Assembly (NCBI RefSeq): GCF_003611035.1
Contig: NZ_CP030033.1
Location: forward strand, 186,001-250,000
Source of the DNA: Cryobacterium soli
GTDB lineage: Bacteria; Actinomycetota; Actinomycetes; Actinomycetales; Microbacteriaceae
Length of the DNA stretch: 64,000 nt
Reading direction: 5' to 3'
Under the pieces are notes generated by a model. It was not told the origin of the DNA. It was given only the letters and a program-made list of their open reading frames with translations, and did not search any database. Positions 10,172-19,070 of the stretch are shown one piece after another (the first letter of the stretch is position 1; each line of letters begins with the position of its first letter). The translations under genes were made by a program, and so were the position numbers.

Positions 10172-11365
10172 ATGAGCGATCTTCGCCTCTTCACCTCGGA
10201 GTCGGTCACCGAAGGCCACCCGGACAAGATCTGCGACCAGATCTCAGACAGCATCCTCGACGCCCTGCTCACCGAAGACCCGCAGAGCCGGGTCGCCGTC
10301 GAGACCCTCGTCACCACGGGCCTCGTGCACGTCGCCGGCGAGGTCACCACGGCCGGATATGTCGAGATCCCGTCGATCGTGCGCAAGTGCATCACCGACA
10401 TCGGATACGACTCGTCCGACGTCTGGTTCGACGGCCGCTCCTGCGGCGTGGAGATCTCCATCGGCGGACAGTCCCCGGACATCGCCCAGGGCGTCGACGA
10501 CGCCTACGAGAGCCGCGAGCAGGACAGCCTCGACGACTACGACCGCCAGGGCGCAGGCGACCAGGGCATCATGTTCGGTTACGCCACCCGCGAGACCCCC
10601 GAACTCATGCCCATCCCGATCTGGATCGCCCACCGCATGGCGGAGCGCCTCGCCGAGGTGAGGAAGTCCGGCGAACTGGACTACCTACGCCCGGACGGCA
10701 AGACCCAGGTCACCATCGGCTACGACGGCATCGTTCCTCGCACGGTCGAAACCGTCGTGCTCTCCACCCAGCACTCGCCCTCCGTGACCACGGAGAAGCT
10801 GCGCGCCGACATCGCCGAACTCGTGATCAAGCCGGTTCTCGAGCGCGTCGACCTGGACGCCGGAAGCCTGCGGACCCTGGTGAACCCCACAGGTCGTTTC
10901 GAGATCGGCGGGCCCCAGGGCGATGCCGGCCTCACCGGACGCAAGATCATCATCGACACGTACGGCGGATCCAGCCGGCACGGCGGTGGCGCCTTCAGCG
11001 GCAAGGACCCGTCCAAGGTCGACCGCTCAGCCGCCTACGCCATGCGCTGGGTGGCCAAGAACGCCGTGGCCGCCGGTCTGGCCGAACGCCTCGAGATCCA
11101 GGTGGCCTACGCCATCGGCACGGCGTCTCCCGTCGGCCTGTATGTGGAGTCCTTCGGCACCGGCGCCCTGCCGGACAAGGAGATCACCGCGGCCATCCGC
11201 GAGGTCTTCGACCTCCGCCCCGCCGCCATCATCCACGACCTCGACCTGCTTCGCCCGATCTACGCCCAGACGGCGGCCTACGGCCACTTCGGGCGCGAAC
11301 TGCCCGACTTCACCTGGGAGCGGCTCGACCGAGTCGACGACCTGAGAAGCGCAGCCGGACTCTGA
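10172..11365 (+). CDS. metK: S-adenosylmethionine synthase
   Basis: Makes S-adenosylmethionine from methionine and ATP in the cytoplasm as a homotetramer. The 397 residues begin with [20 protein letters not shown], carry the [12 protein letters not shown] adenosine-loop hexapeptide near residue 130 and [16 protein letters not shown] near 270, the two family signatures. ATG 10172 is preferred over the in-frame TTG at 10157 because the protein then starts at the conserved position. The 75-base gap from coaBC is too short for a SAM riboswitch and none was seen. Confidence 0.96.
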   Translation: MSDLRLFTSESVTEGHPDKICDQISDSILDALLTEDPQSRVAVETLVTTGLVHVAGEVTTAGYVEIPSIVRKCITDIGYDSSDVWFDGRSCGVEISIGGQSPDIAQGVDDAYESREQDSLDDYDRQGAGDQGIMFGYATRETPELMPIPIWIAHRMAERLAEVRKSGELDYLRPDGKTQVTIGYDGIVPRTVETVVLSTQHSPSVTTEKLRADIAELVIKPVLERVDLDAGSLRTLVNPTGRFEIGGPQGDAGLTGRKIIIDTYGGSSRHGGGAFSGKDPSKVDRSAAYAMRWVAKNAVAAGLAERLEIQVAYAIGTASPVGLYVESFGTGALPDKEITAAIREVFDLRPAAIIHDLDLLRPIYAQTAAYGHFGRELPDFTWERLDRVDDLRSAAGL

Positions 11366-11387
11366 ACCGGCCACCGGGAGGTTGCAG

Positions 11388-13589
11388 ATGACTCGCACCG
11401 GCCTCATCGCGCGGGTGCTCATCGACTCGCCCCTGCCGCAGCTCGACCACCTGTTCGACTATGCGATCCCCGACGAACTCGCCCACCTCGCGCAGCCCGG
11501 CGTCCGGGTGCGGGTTCCGCTGCGCTCGGCGAACCGGGTGGCCGACGGCTACCTCATCGACCTGATCGACCCGCAGGCCGAGCCACCGACCGCTCCCGCC
11601 GGGCCGGATGGGTCCACGTCCACCCTGGACGGCCTTGCGGCTGACGCGGGATACAGCGGCAAGCTCAGCCCGGTCGAATCGATCGCGTCGCCGGTCCCGG
11701 TGCTCACCATGCCGGTCTGGCAGCTGGCCCGACGGCTGGCCGACCGCGCCGCCGGCAACGCCAGCGACATCGTCCGGCTGGCCGTTCCACCGCGCGCCGT
11801 GCGAGTGGAGAAGGCCTGGCTGGCCGCGCGTGCGACCGAAGCCGCGGCCGCCGAGGCCGGCGACGCGGTGGCCGGGTCACCGACGGCGCCGCAGACCGCC
11901 GAGCTGGCCGAACCCGGCTTCGCCGAATATCCGCCCGAGACGCTGGGCACCATCGTCGCCGACCGGTTGCGGGTCGCTATCGCCGCCGTGCCCAGCCTGG
12001 TGCGTCTGCCTGGAGCCCCGGCAGACGCCGCCGCACCGGCGACGGACGTGAAGACCGGCGTCAAGAAGGGCGCAGACGACGGCAGCACCGTGGGCACCTG
12101 GGCCATCACCATGGCCGAACTGGCCGTGTCGGCGCTCCGGCAGGGCAAGAGCAGCATTCTCGTGACCCCGGACTTCCGCGACCAGGACCAGCTTCAGGCC
12201 GCCCTGGCGATGCTGGCGCCGGCGGAGGACGTCGTCCGGGTCGACGCCCGGCAGGCCAACCCAGACCGCTACCGCGGCTTCCTCGGCCTGCTCGAGGACA
12301 CGCCGCGCATCATCGTGGGCAACCGGTCGGCCGTGTACGCCCCCGCCCACGACCTCGGCCTGATCGTGATCTGGGACGACGGTGACCCGCTCTACGGCGA
12401 ACAGCTCAGCCCCTACGTGCACGCCAGGGACGCCGCCCTGATCCGCCGGGAAGCGGCCGACTGCGCCTTGGTCTTCCTCGGGCACTCGCGCAGCGTCGAG
12501 ACCGAGCGCCTGATCGAGATCGGCTGGCTGCGCGCCGTGCACCCCACCACGGACATCCATCCCCGCGTGATCCCCACCACCTTCCAGTCCGAGCCCGACG
12601 CCCAGGCCAGGGCGGCGCGCATCCCGTCGGCCGCCTGGCTGGCCGCGAAGGAGGCCGTGCGCACCGGACCGGTGCTGGTTCAGGTCGCGAGCCCCGGCTA
12701 CGCGCCGATGCTCGCCTGCCGCTCCTGCGGGCAGTCCGCCCGGTGCACCCAGTGCCAGGGCCCGTTGGCGCAGTCCAGCGCCAACGCCACCCCGGCCTGC
12801 CGCTGGTGCGGCCACCTGGCCGCCGGCTGGCACTGCTCCCACTGCGAGGGAAACCAACTGCGGGTGGTCACCGTGGGCACCGGCCGCACCGCCGAGGAAC
12901 TCGGCCGGGCCTTCCCCGGTTCCCGGGTCATCGTCGCCGACGGCGAGCACACCGTGCAGACGATCGGGCCAGAGCCGGCCCTGGTGATCGCCACCCGCGG
13001 CGCCGAACCGATTCCCCGTAACGGCTACAGCGCGATCCTCATCCTCGATGGCGAACGGATGCTCGCGCGCGAGTCCCTGCGTGTGGGGGAGGACTGCCTC
13101 CGCTGGTGGGCCAACGCCGCCGCCCTGGCCGCCCCCGGCGCCTCGGTCATGCTCGCCGGGGTGGGTGGAGCTCTCGCCCGCGCCCTCAACACCTGGCAGC
13201 CCGGCCCGTACGCCGCCGCGGAACTGGCCGACCGCCGGCAGTTGCGCTTCCCGCCCGCCGTGCGGGTGGCCTCCGTCACCGGAAGCAGCGCGGAGGTGGC
13301 GGCAGCCCTCGAATCCCTCGACGACCTGCCCGGACTGGACGTGCTCGGACCGGTGGCGCACGAACCAGGCGGTACGGGGCCCGGCGGCAGCGGGCCCGTT
13401 CAGGCGGCCGGGGGAACGCCTTCGGTGCGCGCCATCGTCCGTTTCGGCTACCCGCTGGGCGACGAGGTCGCCCGCACACTCAAGGCCGCGATCGTGCGGA
13501 ACGCCGCCAGCCGCCGCAAGCCCAAGGGCGCGGCCTTCCGCCCTGCGCCTACACTCAGAGTACGATTCGACGACCCGGAGCTGCTGTAA
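11388..13589 (+). CDS. priA: Primosomal protein N' homologue lacking helicase motifs (actinobacterial PriA type)
   Basis: A 733-residue PriA-family protein for replication restart. The N-terminal DNA-binding domain (LPQLDHLFDYAIPDEL at ~15-30) and the zinc-binding insert with eight cysteines (CRSCGQSARCTQCQG ... CRWCGHLAAGWHCSHCEG, about 443-490) are clear. The helicase Walker A motif is absent where expected (around residue 243-255) and the DEAH box is replaced by WDDGD near 330. Loss of helicase motifs is known for actinobacterial PriA, so it probably acts as a structural fork-binding protein. Two Ala/Pro-rich insertions near 60-80 and 160-220 look disordered. The start follows GGGAG at 11376-11380. 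Confidence 0.88.
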   Translation: MTRTGLIARVLIDSPLPQLDHLFDYAIPDELAHLAQPGVRVRVPLRSANRVADGYLIDLIDPQAEPPTAPAGPDGSTSTLDGLAADAGYSGKLSPVESIASPVPVLTMPVWQLARRLADRAAGNASDIVRLAVPPRAVRVEKAWLAARATEAAAAEAGDAVAGSPTAPQTAELAEPGFAEYPPETLGTIVADRLRVAIAAVPSLVRLPGAPADAAAPATDVKTGVKKGADDGSTVGTWAITMAELAVSALRQGKSSILVTPDFRDQDQLQAALAMLAPAEDVVRVDARQANPDRYRGFLGLLEDTPRIIVGNRSAVYAPAHDLGLIVIWDDGDPLYGEQLSPYVHARDAALIRREAADCALVFLGHSRSVETERLIEIGWLRAVHPTTDIHPRVIPTTFQSEPDAQARAARIPSAAWLAAKEAVRTGPVLVQVASPGYAPMLACRSCGQSARCTQCQGPLAQSSANATPACRWCGHLAAGWHCSHCEGNQLRVVTVGTGRTAEELGRAFPGSRVIVADGEHTVQTIGPEPALVIATRGAEPIPRNGYSAILILDGERMLARESLRVGEDCLRWWANAAALAAPGASVMLAGVGGALARALNTWQPGPYAAAELADRRQLRFPPAVRVASVTGSSAEVAAALESLDDLPGLDVLGPVAHEPGGTGPGGSGPVQAAGGTPSVRAIVRFGYPLGDEVARTLKAAIVRNAASRRKPKGAAFRPAPTLRVRFDDPELL

Positions 13590-14507
13590 ATGAAACTCGT
13601 CTTCGCCGGGACCCCGCAGGTCGCCGTGCCCAGCCTGACCCTCCTGGCCTCCTCAGGTCATGAGATCGCGGCCGTCGTGACCCGCACGGATGCCGCACTG
13701 GGTCGCAAGCGGGTGCTCACGCCGTCCCCGGTGGCCGCCGCCGCCGACAGCCTCGGCCTGCCCGTGATCAAGGCCAACCGGCTCGACGCCGCCGCCACGG
13801 AGGCCATCACCGCGCTGGACGCGGACCTGGGCGTGATCGTGGCCTACGGCGGCCTCGTGCGCGAGCCGCTGCTCTCGGCTCCCCGTCTGGGCTGGATCAA
13901 CCTGCACTTCTCCCTGCTGCCGCGCTGGCGCGGCGCGGCGCCCGTGCAGCGCGCGATCATGGCCGGCGACGCCGAAACCGGTGCTGCCGTGTTCCAGCTC
14001 GTCGCCGAACTCGACGCCGGCGCCGTGTTCGCCGAGCTCACGACTCCGATCGGCCGGCACGCGACGGCAGGCACCCTGCTGGAAAGCCTGAGCCGCAGTG
14101 GCGCCGAGCTGCTCTGCGGCGTTGTCGACGACCTCGCGGCAGGCACCATCCGGCCCGTCGAACAGGTGGGCGAGGTGACCCTGGCCCCCAAACTCACCCT
14201 GGACGACGCGAGGGTCGACTGGACCCTCGACGCCGACCGGATCCACGCGATCATCCGAGGGGTGACCCCCGAGCCCGGTGCGTTCACCGAGATCGGCGGC
14301 GCCCGCCTCAAGCTCCACGATGTGGCCCCGGCGCACGGCCTGTCCCGGCTCGCACCCGGACACCTCAGCGAAATCGACAAACGAGTCCTCATCGGCACCG
14401 GCACGGATCCGCTCGAGCTCATCACCGTTCAACCGGCAGGAAAAACCCCAATGAAAGCAATCGACTGGTGGCGCGGAGTGGCAGCAACCGAGGTGGTCGC
14501 CTCATGA
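13590..14507 (+). CDS. fmt: Methionyl-tRNA formyltransferase
   Basis: Transfers a formyl group from 10-formyltetrahydrofolate to Met-tRNA(fMet) for translation initiation. The 305 residues start with KLVFAGTPQVAVPSL and include NLHFSLLPRWRGAAPVQRA at about 107-125, with the catalytic Asn and His, and the conserved Asp region ELDAGAVFAE near 150; the C-terminal oligonucleotide-binding domain follows. ATG directly abuts the priA TAA. The stop overlaps the rsmB start as ATGA, so priA, fmt and rsmB are translationally chained. Confidence 0.95.
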   Translation: MKLVFAGTPQVAVPSLTLLASSGHEIAAVVTRTDAALGRKRVLTPSPVAAAADSLGLPVIKANRLDAAATEAITALDADLGVIVAYGGLVREPLLSAPRLGWINLHFSLLPRWRGAAPVQRAIMAGDAETGAAVFQLVAELDAGAVFAELTTPIGRHATAGTLLESLSRSGAELLCGVVDDLAAGTIRPVEQVGEVTLAPKLTLDDARVDWTLDADRIHAIIRGVTPEPGAFTEIGGARLKLHDVAPAHGLSRLAPGHLSEIDKRVLIGTGTDPLELITVQPAGKTPMKAIDWWRGVAATEVVAS

Positions 14508-15904
14508 GCGCCCAGCGGGACACCACCCGGCCCAACTTCGTCGTCCAGCCGGCCCGCCGGGTCGCCTATGAGGTCATCGCCGCCGTGCGCGAGGACGACG
14601 CCTACGCCAATCTGCTGCTGCCCACCCGCATCCAGCGCGCCGCGCTCAACACGGCGGACGCCGCCCTGGCCACCGAGCTCACCTACGGCACCCTGCGCAT
14701 GCAGGGCTTCTACGACCGGGTCATCGCCGAGGCCGCCGGCCGGCCCGTCAGCGCCATCGACCCCGCCATCCTCGATGTGCTCCGACTCGGCGCCCACCAG
14801 CTGCTGGCCACGCGCGTGGCCACCCACGCCGCCGTCAACGAGTCCGTCGAACTGGCCCGCCAGGTGGGCTCCCGCTCCGCCACCGGCTTCACCAACGGCG
14901 TGCTGCGCGCCATCGCCCGCGTCAGCGCCGACGAGTGGCGCGAACGCATCCTCGCTGACGCCGGATCTGGCGACGACGCCCTGGCCACGCTGTACTCGCA
15001 TCCGGTCTGGGTCGTGCGCGCCTTCCGCCAGGCGCTCAGGCAGGAGGGCCGTGAGCAGGAGCTCGAAGAGTTGCTCGCCGCCGACAACGCCGCGCCCCGG
15101 GTGAACATGGTGGCCCTGCCCGGACTCGGTGGAGCCACGGACGAACTCGGCGACGCCGACCTGTACTCGCCCACCGGCTTCGTTCTGGCCGGGGGAGACC
15201 CCCACCACCTGATGAAGGAGAGCCAGGGGCGCCTCCGGGTGCAGGACGAGGGATCGCAGCTGGCGGCACTCGCGCTCAGCCGGGCCCGCCCGATCGTGGC
15301 GGGGGAGCGCTGGCTCGACCTGTGCGCCGGCCCCGGCGGCAAGGCCGCCCTGCTCGCCGCCGAAGCCCTCAACGGCGGCGCCAGCCTCGTCGCGAACGAG
15401 GTCGTCCCTGCGCGCGCTCAGCTCGTGCGCGCCGCACTGGCCGCCGTCCCCGCCGACGTCCCCGTCTGGGAGATGGACGGCACCTGGGTGGGCGAGGACC
15501 AGCCGGAGGTCTTCGACCGGATCCTGCTGGACGCCCCCTGCACGGGCCTCGGCGCCCTGCGGCGGCGCCCGGAGGCCCGGTGGCGGAAGCTCCCCAAGGA
15601 CGTCGCCGAACTCTCCGACCTGCAGTCCGCCCTGCTCCACGCGGCCCTCGGCGCCCTCAAGCCCGGCGGCATCCTCGCCTACGTCACCTGCTCGCCTCAC
15701 GTCGCCGAGACCCGCGGCATCGTGGCCACCGCACGGAAGGCCTGGGGCGACAAGATCGAGCCCCTCGACACCGCCGCGGTGCTGCAGAGCCTGGCGGAAC
15801 ATCCGCTCGACCTCGCCGGCGACCCCGGCAGCGTGCAGCTCTGGCCGCACCGCCACGGCACCGACGCCATGTTCATCACCCTGCTGCAGCGCACCGAGGC
15901 GTAG
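14504..15904 (+). CDS. rsmB: 16S rRNA (cytosine-967-C5)-methyltransferase family protein
   Basis: SAM-dependent methyltransferase with an N-terminal NusB-like RNA-binding domain (about 15-140, RRVAYEVIAAVREDDAYAN...) and a C-terminal Rossmann methyltransferase domain. SAM-binding DLCAGPGGKAALLA lies near residue 270, the DAPC motif near 345 and the catalytic TCS of AYVTCSPHVAET near 395, the two-cysteine arrangement of m5C methyltransferases. The start is ATG 14504, overlapping fmt by 4 bases; an in-frame start 36 bases upstream lies inside fmt and is rejected. 466 residues. Which cytosine is the target is inferred from family and position. Confidence 0.9.
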   Translation: MSAQRDTTRPNFVVQPARRVAYEVIAAVREDDAYANLLLPTRIQRAALNTADAALATELTYGTLRMQGFYDRVIAEAAGRPVSAIDPAILDVLRLGAHQLLATRVATHAAVNESVELARQVGSRSATGFTNGVLRAIARVSADEWRERILADAGSGDDALATLYSHPVWVVRAFRQALRQEGREQELEELLAADNAAPRVNMVALPGLGGATDELGDADLYSPTGFVLAGGDPHHLMKESQGRLRVQDEGSQLAALALSRARPIVAGERWLDLCAGPGGKAALLAAEALNGGASLVANEVVPARAQLVRAALAAVPADVPVWEMDGTWVGEDQPEVFDRILLDAPCTGLGALRRRPEARWRKLPKDVAELSDLQSALLHAALGALKPGGILAYVTCSPHVAETRGIVATARKAWGDKIEPLDTAAVLQSLAEHPLDLAGDPGSVQLWPHRHGTDAMFITLLQRTEA

Positions 15905-15928
15905 GCCAGGCCGCTCGGGACGATTCGC

Positions 15929-15934
15929 TAGGGT
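15929..15934 (+). promoter_or_regulatory. Predicted leaderless -10 box for rpe
   Basis: TAGGGT ends 6 bases before the rpe ATG at 15941, so transcription would begin at or next to the start codon. No purine-rich ribosome binding site is needed. This spacing recurs at seven other genes in the window. Confidence 0.5.
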
Positions 15935-15940
15935 GAGTGG

Positions 15941-16609
15941 ATGGTTACCCGGATCAACCCCAGCATTCTGGCCGCAGACTTCGCCAACCTGGAGAGCGAA
16001 TTCGGCCGCATCATCAGCGCGGACCTCGCCCACGTGGACGTGATGGACAACCATTTCGTGCCCAACCTCACCCTGGGGCTGCCCATCGTGGAGCGTCTGC
16101 TTCAGGTGTCGGCGATCCCGCTGGACATCCACCTCATGATCGAGGACCCGGACCGGTGGGCGCCCGCCTACGCCGAAGCCGGCGCCTACTCGGTCACGTT
16201 CCACGCCGAAGCGGCGGCGGATGCCGTGGGCCTGGCCCGCAGGCTGCGTCAGATCGGTGCCAGGGCCGGCATCGCCCTCAAGCCGGGCACACCGGTCGAG
16301 CCGTACCTGGAGCTGCTCGCCGAGTTCGACCAGGTGCTTGTCATGACCGTCGAACCCGGCTTCGGCGGGCAGAGTTTCCTGGCCTCCACCATGCCCAAGC
16401 TCAGTGTGCTCGCCGACGCCGTCAGGGCCAGCGGCCTCGACGTCTGGCTGCAGGTCGACGGCGGCATCACCGAGGACACCATCGTGCAGGCCGCAGAGGC
16501 GGGCGCAGACACCTTCGTGGCCGGCTCCAGCGTCTTCAACGGCAACCCCGCCGACCGCATCGCCGCCCTCCGCGCGGCCGCCGAGGCGCATCCGCACCGG
16601 CACGGCTAA
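15941..16609 (+). CDS. rpe: Ribulose-phosphate 3-epimerase
   Basis: Interconverts ribulose 5-phosphate and xylulose 5-phosphate in the pentose phosphate pathway, complementing the tkt-tal-zwf cluster at the other end of the window. The TIM-barrel protein of 222 residues opens with [14 protein letters not shown], contains [16 protein letters not shown] (metal His and Asp) at about 31-47, DIHLMIEDP near 65, [13 protein letters not shown] near 130 and the phosphate-binding VDGGI near 170. The TAA is the first of five stop codons supplied by a 13-bp tandem repeat. Confidence 0.96.
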   Translation: MVTRINPSILAADFANLESEFGRIISADLAHVDVMDNHFVPNLTLGLPIVERLLQVSAIPLDIHLMIEDPDRWAPAYAEAGAYSVTFHAEAAADAVGLARRLRQIGARAGIALKPGTPVEPYLELLAEFDQVLVMTVEPGFGGQSFLASTMPKLSVLADAVRASGLDVWLQVDGGITEDTIVQAAEAGADTFVAGSSVFNGNPADRIAALRAAAEAHPHRHG

Positions 16610-16665
16610 ACGGCACGGCTAAACGGCACGGCTAGACGGCCCGGCTGAACGGCCCGGCTGAGCGA
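16601..16665 (+). repeat. Five-copy 13-bp tandem repeat at the rpe 3' end
   Basis: Units CACGGCTAAACGG, CACGGCTAAACGG, CACGGCTAGACGG, CCCGGCTGAACGG and CCCGGCTGAGCGA run head to tail from 16601. The first unit contains the rpe stop codon. Because 13 is not a multiple of three, the stops (TAA 16607, TAA 16620, TAG 16633, TGA 16646, TGA 16659) fall in all three frames. The array ends 40 bases before the hisE -10 box. Confidence 0.85.
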
Positions 16666-16705
16666 TCGGCCGACCGGTGCGCGCCCGGTCGCCCTGCCGG
16701 ACCGG

Positions 16706-16711
16706 TAACCT
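16706..16711 (+). promoter_or_regulatory. Predicted leaderless -10 box for hisE
   Basis: TAACCT ends 6 bases before GTG 16718. The same spacing is seen upstream of rpe, polA, coaE, uvrB and others. No ribosome binding site precedes the GTG. Confidence 0.4.
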
Positions 16712-16717
16712 GTACGA

Positions 16718-16981
16718 GTGAAAACATTCGACGCCCTGTTCGCTGAGTTGAGCCAGAAGGCCATCGACCGCCCTGAGGGCTCCGGCACCGTCCGCGAGCT
16801 CGACGCCGGCGTGCACGCCATCGGCAAGAAGATCGTCGAAGAGGCCGCCGAGGTGTGGATGGCCGCCGAGTACCAGAGTGACACCGAGACTGCCGAAGAG
16901 ATTTCGCAGCTCATCTACCACCTGCAGGTGTTGATGGTGGCGAAGGGTCTTTCCCCCGAGGACGTCTACCGACATCTCTGA
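16718..16981 (+). CDS. hisE: Phosphoribosyl-ATP pyrophosphatase
   Basis: Removes pyrophosphate from phosphoribosyl-ATP, the second step of histidine synthesis. It is a stand-alone all-alpha protein of 87 residues with the MazG-like metal motif [17 protein letters not shown] (acidic residues at about 36-52) and the [21 protein letters not shown] ending. Many bacteria fuse this domain to HisI; here HisI is a separate gene 1.7 kb downstream. GTG 16718 has no ribosome binding site and fits a leaderless start. Confidence 0.94.
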   Translation: MKTFDALFAELSQKAIDRPEGSGTVRELDAGVHAIGKKIVEEAAEVWMAAEYQSDTETAEEISQLIYHLQVLMVAKGLSPEDVYRHL

Positions 16982-17017
16982 TGTCGACGCCCTCACGGAA
17001 AACCACCCCCAGCGTGT

Positions 17018-17034
17018 GTACTCAGCGTGAGTAC
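17018..17034. promoter_or_regulatory. Perfect hyphenated dyad upstream of hisG
   Basis: GTACTCA-GCG-TGAGTAC is a perfect 7-bp inverted repeat with a 3-bp centre, ending 23 bases before the hisG ATG. The size and symmetry suit a dimeric regulator's operator. There is no T tract, so it is not a terminator. The regulator is unknown. Confidence 0.4.
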
Positions 17035-17057
17035 CGCCCACCATCAGAAAGATTGAC

Positions 17058-17897
17058 ATGTTGAGAATCGCCGTGCCCAATAAGGGCTCCCTCGCCGAGA
17101 CCGCCGCCCAGATGCTGTCGGAGGCCGGCTACAACGGTCGCCGCGACCCGCGCGACCTCGTCGTCGCCGACCCGCGCAACGACGTGGAGTTCTTCTACCT
17201 GCGTCCCCGTGACATCGCCACCTACGTCGGCAGCGGAGCGCTGGACGTGGGCATCACCGGCCGTGACCTGCTGCTGGATTCCGGTTCGAGTGCCGCGGAG
17301 ATCGCCAGCCTCGACTTCGGCGGCTCCACCTTCCGCTTCGCCGGGCCCGCCGGCCGCTTCACCGACCTCGCCGACCTCGAGGGCCTCCGCGTCGCCACGA
17401 GCTACCCCGGCCTTGTAGGCACCTTCCTGGCCGGGCACGGCGTGAACGTGCACCTGGTCACTCTCGACGGAGCCGTCGAGTCCGCCGTGCAGCTGGGCGT
17501 GGCGGATGCCGTCGCCGACGTGGTCTCCACAGGCTCCACGCTGCGGAAGGCCGGCCTGCAGATCTTCGGCCCGGTCATCCTCGAATCGACCGCTGTGCTG
17601 ATCACCTCCGACAACGTGAACCCGGGCATCAACACTCTGCTGCGCCGCCTGCAGGGCGTTCTCGTGGCCCGCCAGTACGTCCTGGTGGACTACGACGTGC
17701 ACGTCGACAACCTCGACGCCGCCTGCCAGGCCGCGTCAGGCATAGAGTCGCCCACGATCTCCTCGCTCCGCGACCCGAACTGGGTCGCCGTGCGGGTGAT
17801 GATCCCGCGGCTGGACACCAACAGCGTCATGGACCGGTTGTACGAACTCGGTGCCCGCGCCATCCTCGTCACGTCCATCCACAACGCCCGGTTGTAA
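17058..17897 (+). CDS. hisG: ATP phosphoribosyltransferase (long form)
   Basis: Couples ATP and PRPP in the first, feedback-controlled step of histidine synthesis. The 279 residues contain the periplasmic-binding-like catalytic fold, starting [19 protein letters not shown], with [12 protein letters not shown] near 70 and the PRPP loop [16 protein letters not shown] near 155. The C-terminal ~75 residues form the ACT-like histidine-sensing domain that marks the long hexameric form, which needs no HisZ. ATG 17058 follows AGAAAGA. The 77-base gap after hisE carries the dyad at 17018-17034. Confidence 0.95.
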   Translation: MLRIAVPNKGSLAETAAQMLSEAGYNGRRDPRDLVVADPRNDVEFFYLRPRDIATYVGSGALDVGITGRDLLLDSGSSAAEIASLDFGGSTFRFAGPAGRFTDLADLEGLRVATSYPGLVGTFLAGHGVNVHLVTLDGAVESAVQLGVADAVADVVSTGSTLRKAGLQIFGPVILESTAVLITSDNVNPGINTLLRRLQGVLVARQYVLVDYDVHVDNLDAACQAASGIESPTISSLRDPNWVAVRVMIPRLDTNSVMDRLYELGARAILVTSIHNARL

Positions 17898-17946
17898 ACC
17901 AGGCCGTCGTCAACCAGGTCGTAGACCAGAAAGCGCACCCGCACCC

Positions 17947-18711
17947 ATGAGCCTCGCCGTCAGAGTGATCCCGTGCCTCGACGTGGCCAACGGCCGCGTG
18001 GTGAAGGGCGTCAACTTCCAGAACCTGCGCGATGCCGGTGACCCCGTCGAACTCGCCAAGCGCTACTACGAGCAGGGCGCAGACGAGCTGACCTTCCTCG
18101 ACGTCACCGCCACGGTCGACGACAGGTCCACCACCTACGACGTCGTGCGCGCCACCGCCGAGCAGGTCTTCATCCCGCTCACGGTGGGCGGCGGCATCCG
18201 CAGCGTCGACGACGTCTCCCGGTTGCAGGCCAGCGGCGCCGACAAGGTGGGCGTCAACAGCGCCGCGATCGCCCGGCCGGCGTTGATCTCCGAGATCGCC
18301 GACCGGTACGGCGCCCAGGTGCTCGTGCTCTCGCTCGACGTCAAGCGCAGCGGGCGCACCGCATCCGGCTTCGTCGTCACCACCCACGGCGGCCGCACCG
18401 AGACAGACCTGGACGCGCTCGCGTGGGCCACGCAGGCCATCGAACTGGGTGCGGGCGAGCTTCTCGTGAACAGCATCGACGCCGACGGGACCAAGGCCGG
18501 CTTCGACCTCGAGCTCATCACGATCATGCGAGAACTCAGCTCGGTGCCCGTGATCGCCTCCGGCGGCGCTGGCCTGGTCGAGCACTTCCCACCCGCGATC
18601 ACGGCCGGCGCGGACGCCGTACTGGCCGCCTCCGTCTTCCACAGCGGAGACCTGACGATTGGCGACGTCAAGCGAGAGCTTGCTGCCGCCGGAATGGTGG
18701 TGCGCCGATGA
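17947..18711 (+). CDS. hisF: Imidazole glycerol phosphate synthase subunit HisF
   Basis: Cyclase subunit that joins PRFAR with ammonia supplied by HisH to give imidazole glycerol phosphate and AICAR. The TIM barrel of 254 residues opens with [21 protein letters not shown] (catalytic Asp in CLDV), has [11 protein letters not shown] near 80 and [14 protein letters not shown] (second catalytic Asp) near 180. The frame runs on upstream, but ATG 17947 gives the family start. HisH, HisA, HisB, HisC and HisD are not in the window. The 3' end overlaps hisI by 4 bases. Confidence 0.95.
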   Translation: MSLAVRVIPCLDVANGRVVKGVNFQNLRDAGDPVELAKRYYEQGADELTFLDVTATVDDRSTTYDVVRATAEQVFIPLTVGGGIRSVDDVSRLQASGADKVGVNSAAIARPALISEIADRYGAQVLVLSLDVKRSGRTASGFVVTTHGGRTETDLDALAWATQAIELGAGELLVNSIDADGTKAGFDLELITIMRELSSVPVIASGGAGLVEHFPPAITAGADAVLAASVFHSGDLTIGDVKRELAAAGMVVRR

Positions 18712-19070
18712 ACGTCGACGCCGCTCTGGACTCCGCACTCTTCTCGCCCGACGGGCTGCTGCCCGCCGTCATCCAGCAGTGGGACACCCGCGAGGTGCTC
18801 ATGCTCGGCTGGATGGACCGGGAGGCCCTCCGCCGCACCCTCACCGAGGGACGCGTGACCTTCTGGTCGCGCAGCCGCCAGGAATACTGGCGCAAGGGCG
18901 ACACCTCCGGCCACGCCCAGTTCGTGCGCTCCGCCGCCCTCGACTGTGACGCCGACACTCTCGTCGTGCAGGTCGAGCAGATCGGCGCCGCCTGCCACAC
19001 CGGCACCCGCACCTGCTTCGACGGACGCGACATCGACGTGGCCGGCCTGATCCCGGAGGACGAACGATGA
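18708..19070 (+). CDS. hisI: Phosphoribosyl-AMP cyclohydrolase
   Basis: Zinc enzyme opening the purine ring of phosphoribosyl-AMP, the third step of histidine synthesis. The 120 residues include [31 protein letters not shown] and the metal-binding aspartates and cysteines in DCDADTL and [13 protein letters not shown] 18708 overlaps the hisF TGA (ATGA); the frame continues upstream inside hisF but without support. The stop overlaps the trpE ATG, so histidine and tryptophan genes are translationally coupled. Confidence 0.95.
   Translation: MNVDAALDSALFSPDGLLPAVIQQWDTREVLMLGWMDREALRRTLTEGRVTFWSRSRQEYWRKGDTSGHAQFVRSAALDCDADTLVVQVEQIGAACHTGTRTCFDGRDIDVAGLIPEDER

Noticed and set aside
18990..19067. 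Trp leader peptide and attenuator before trpE
   Set aside because: trpE overlaps hisI by 4 bases, and no short frame with consecutive Trp codons followed by alternative hairpins is present.
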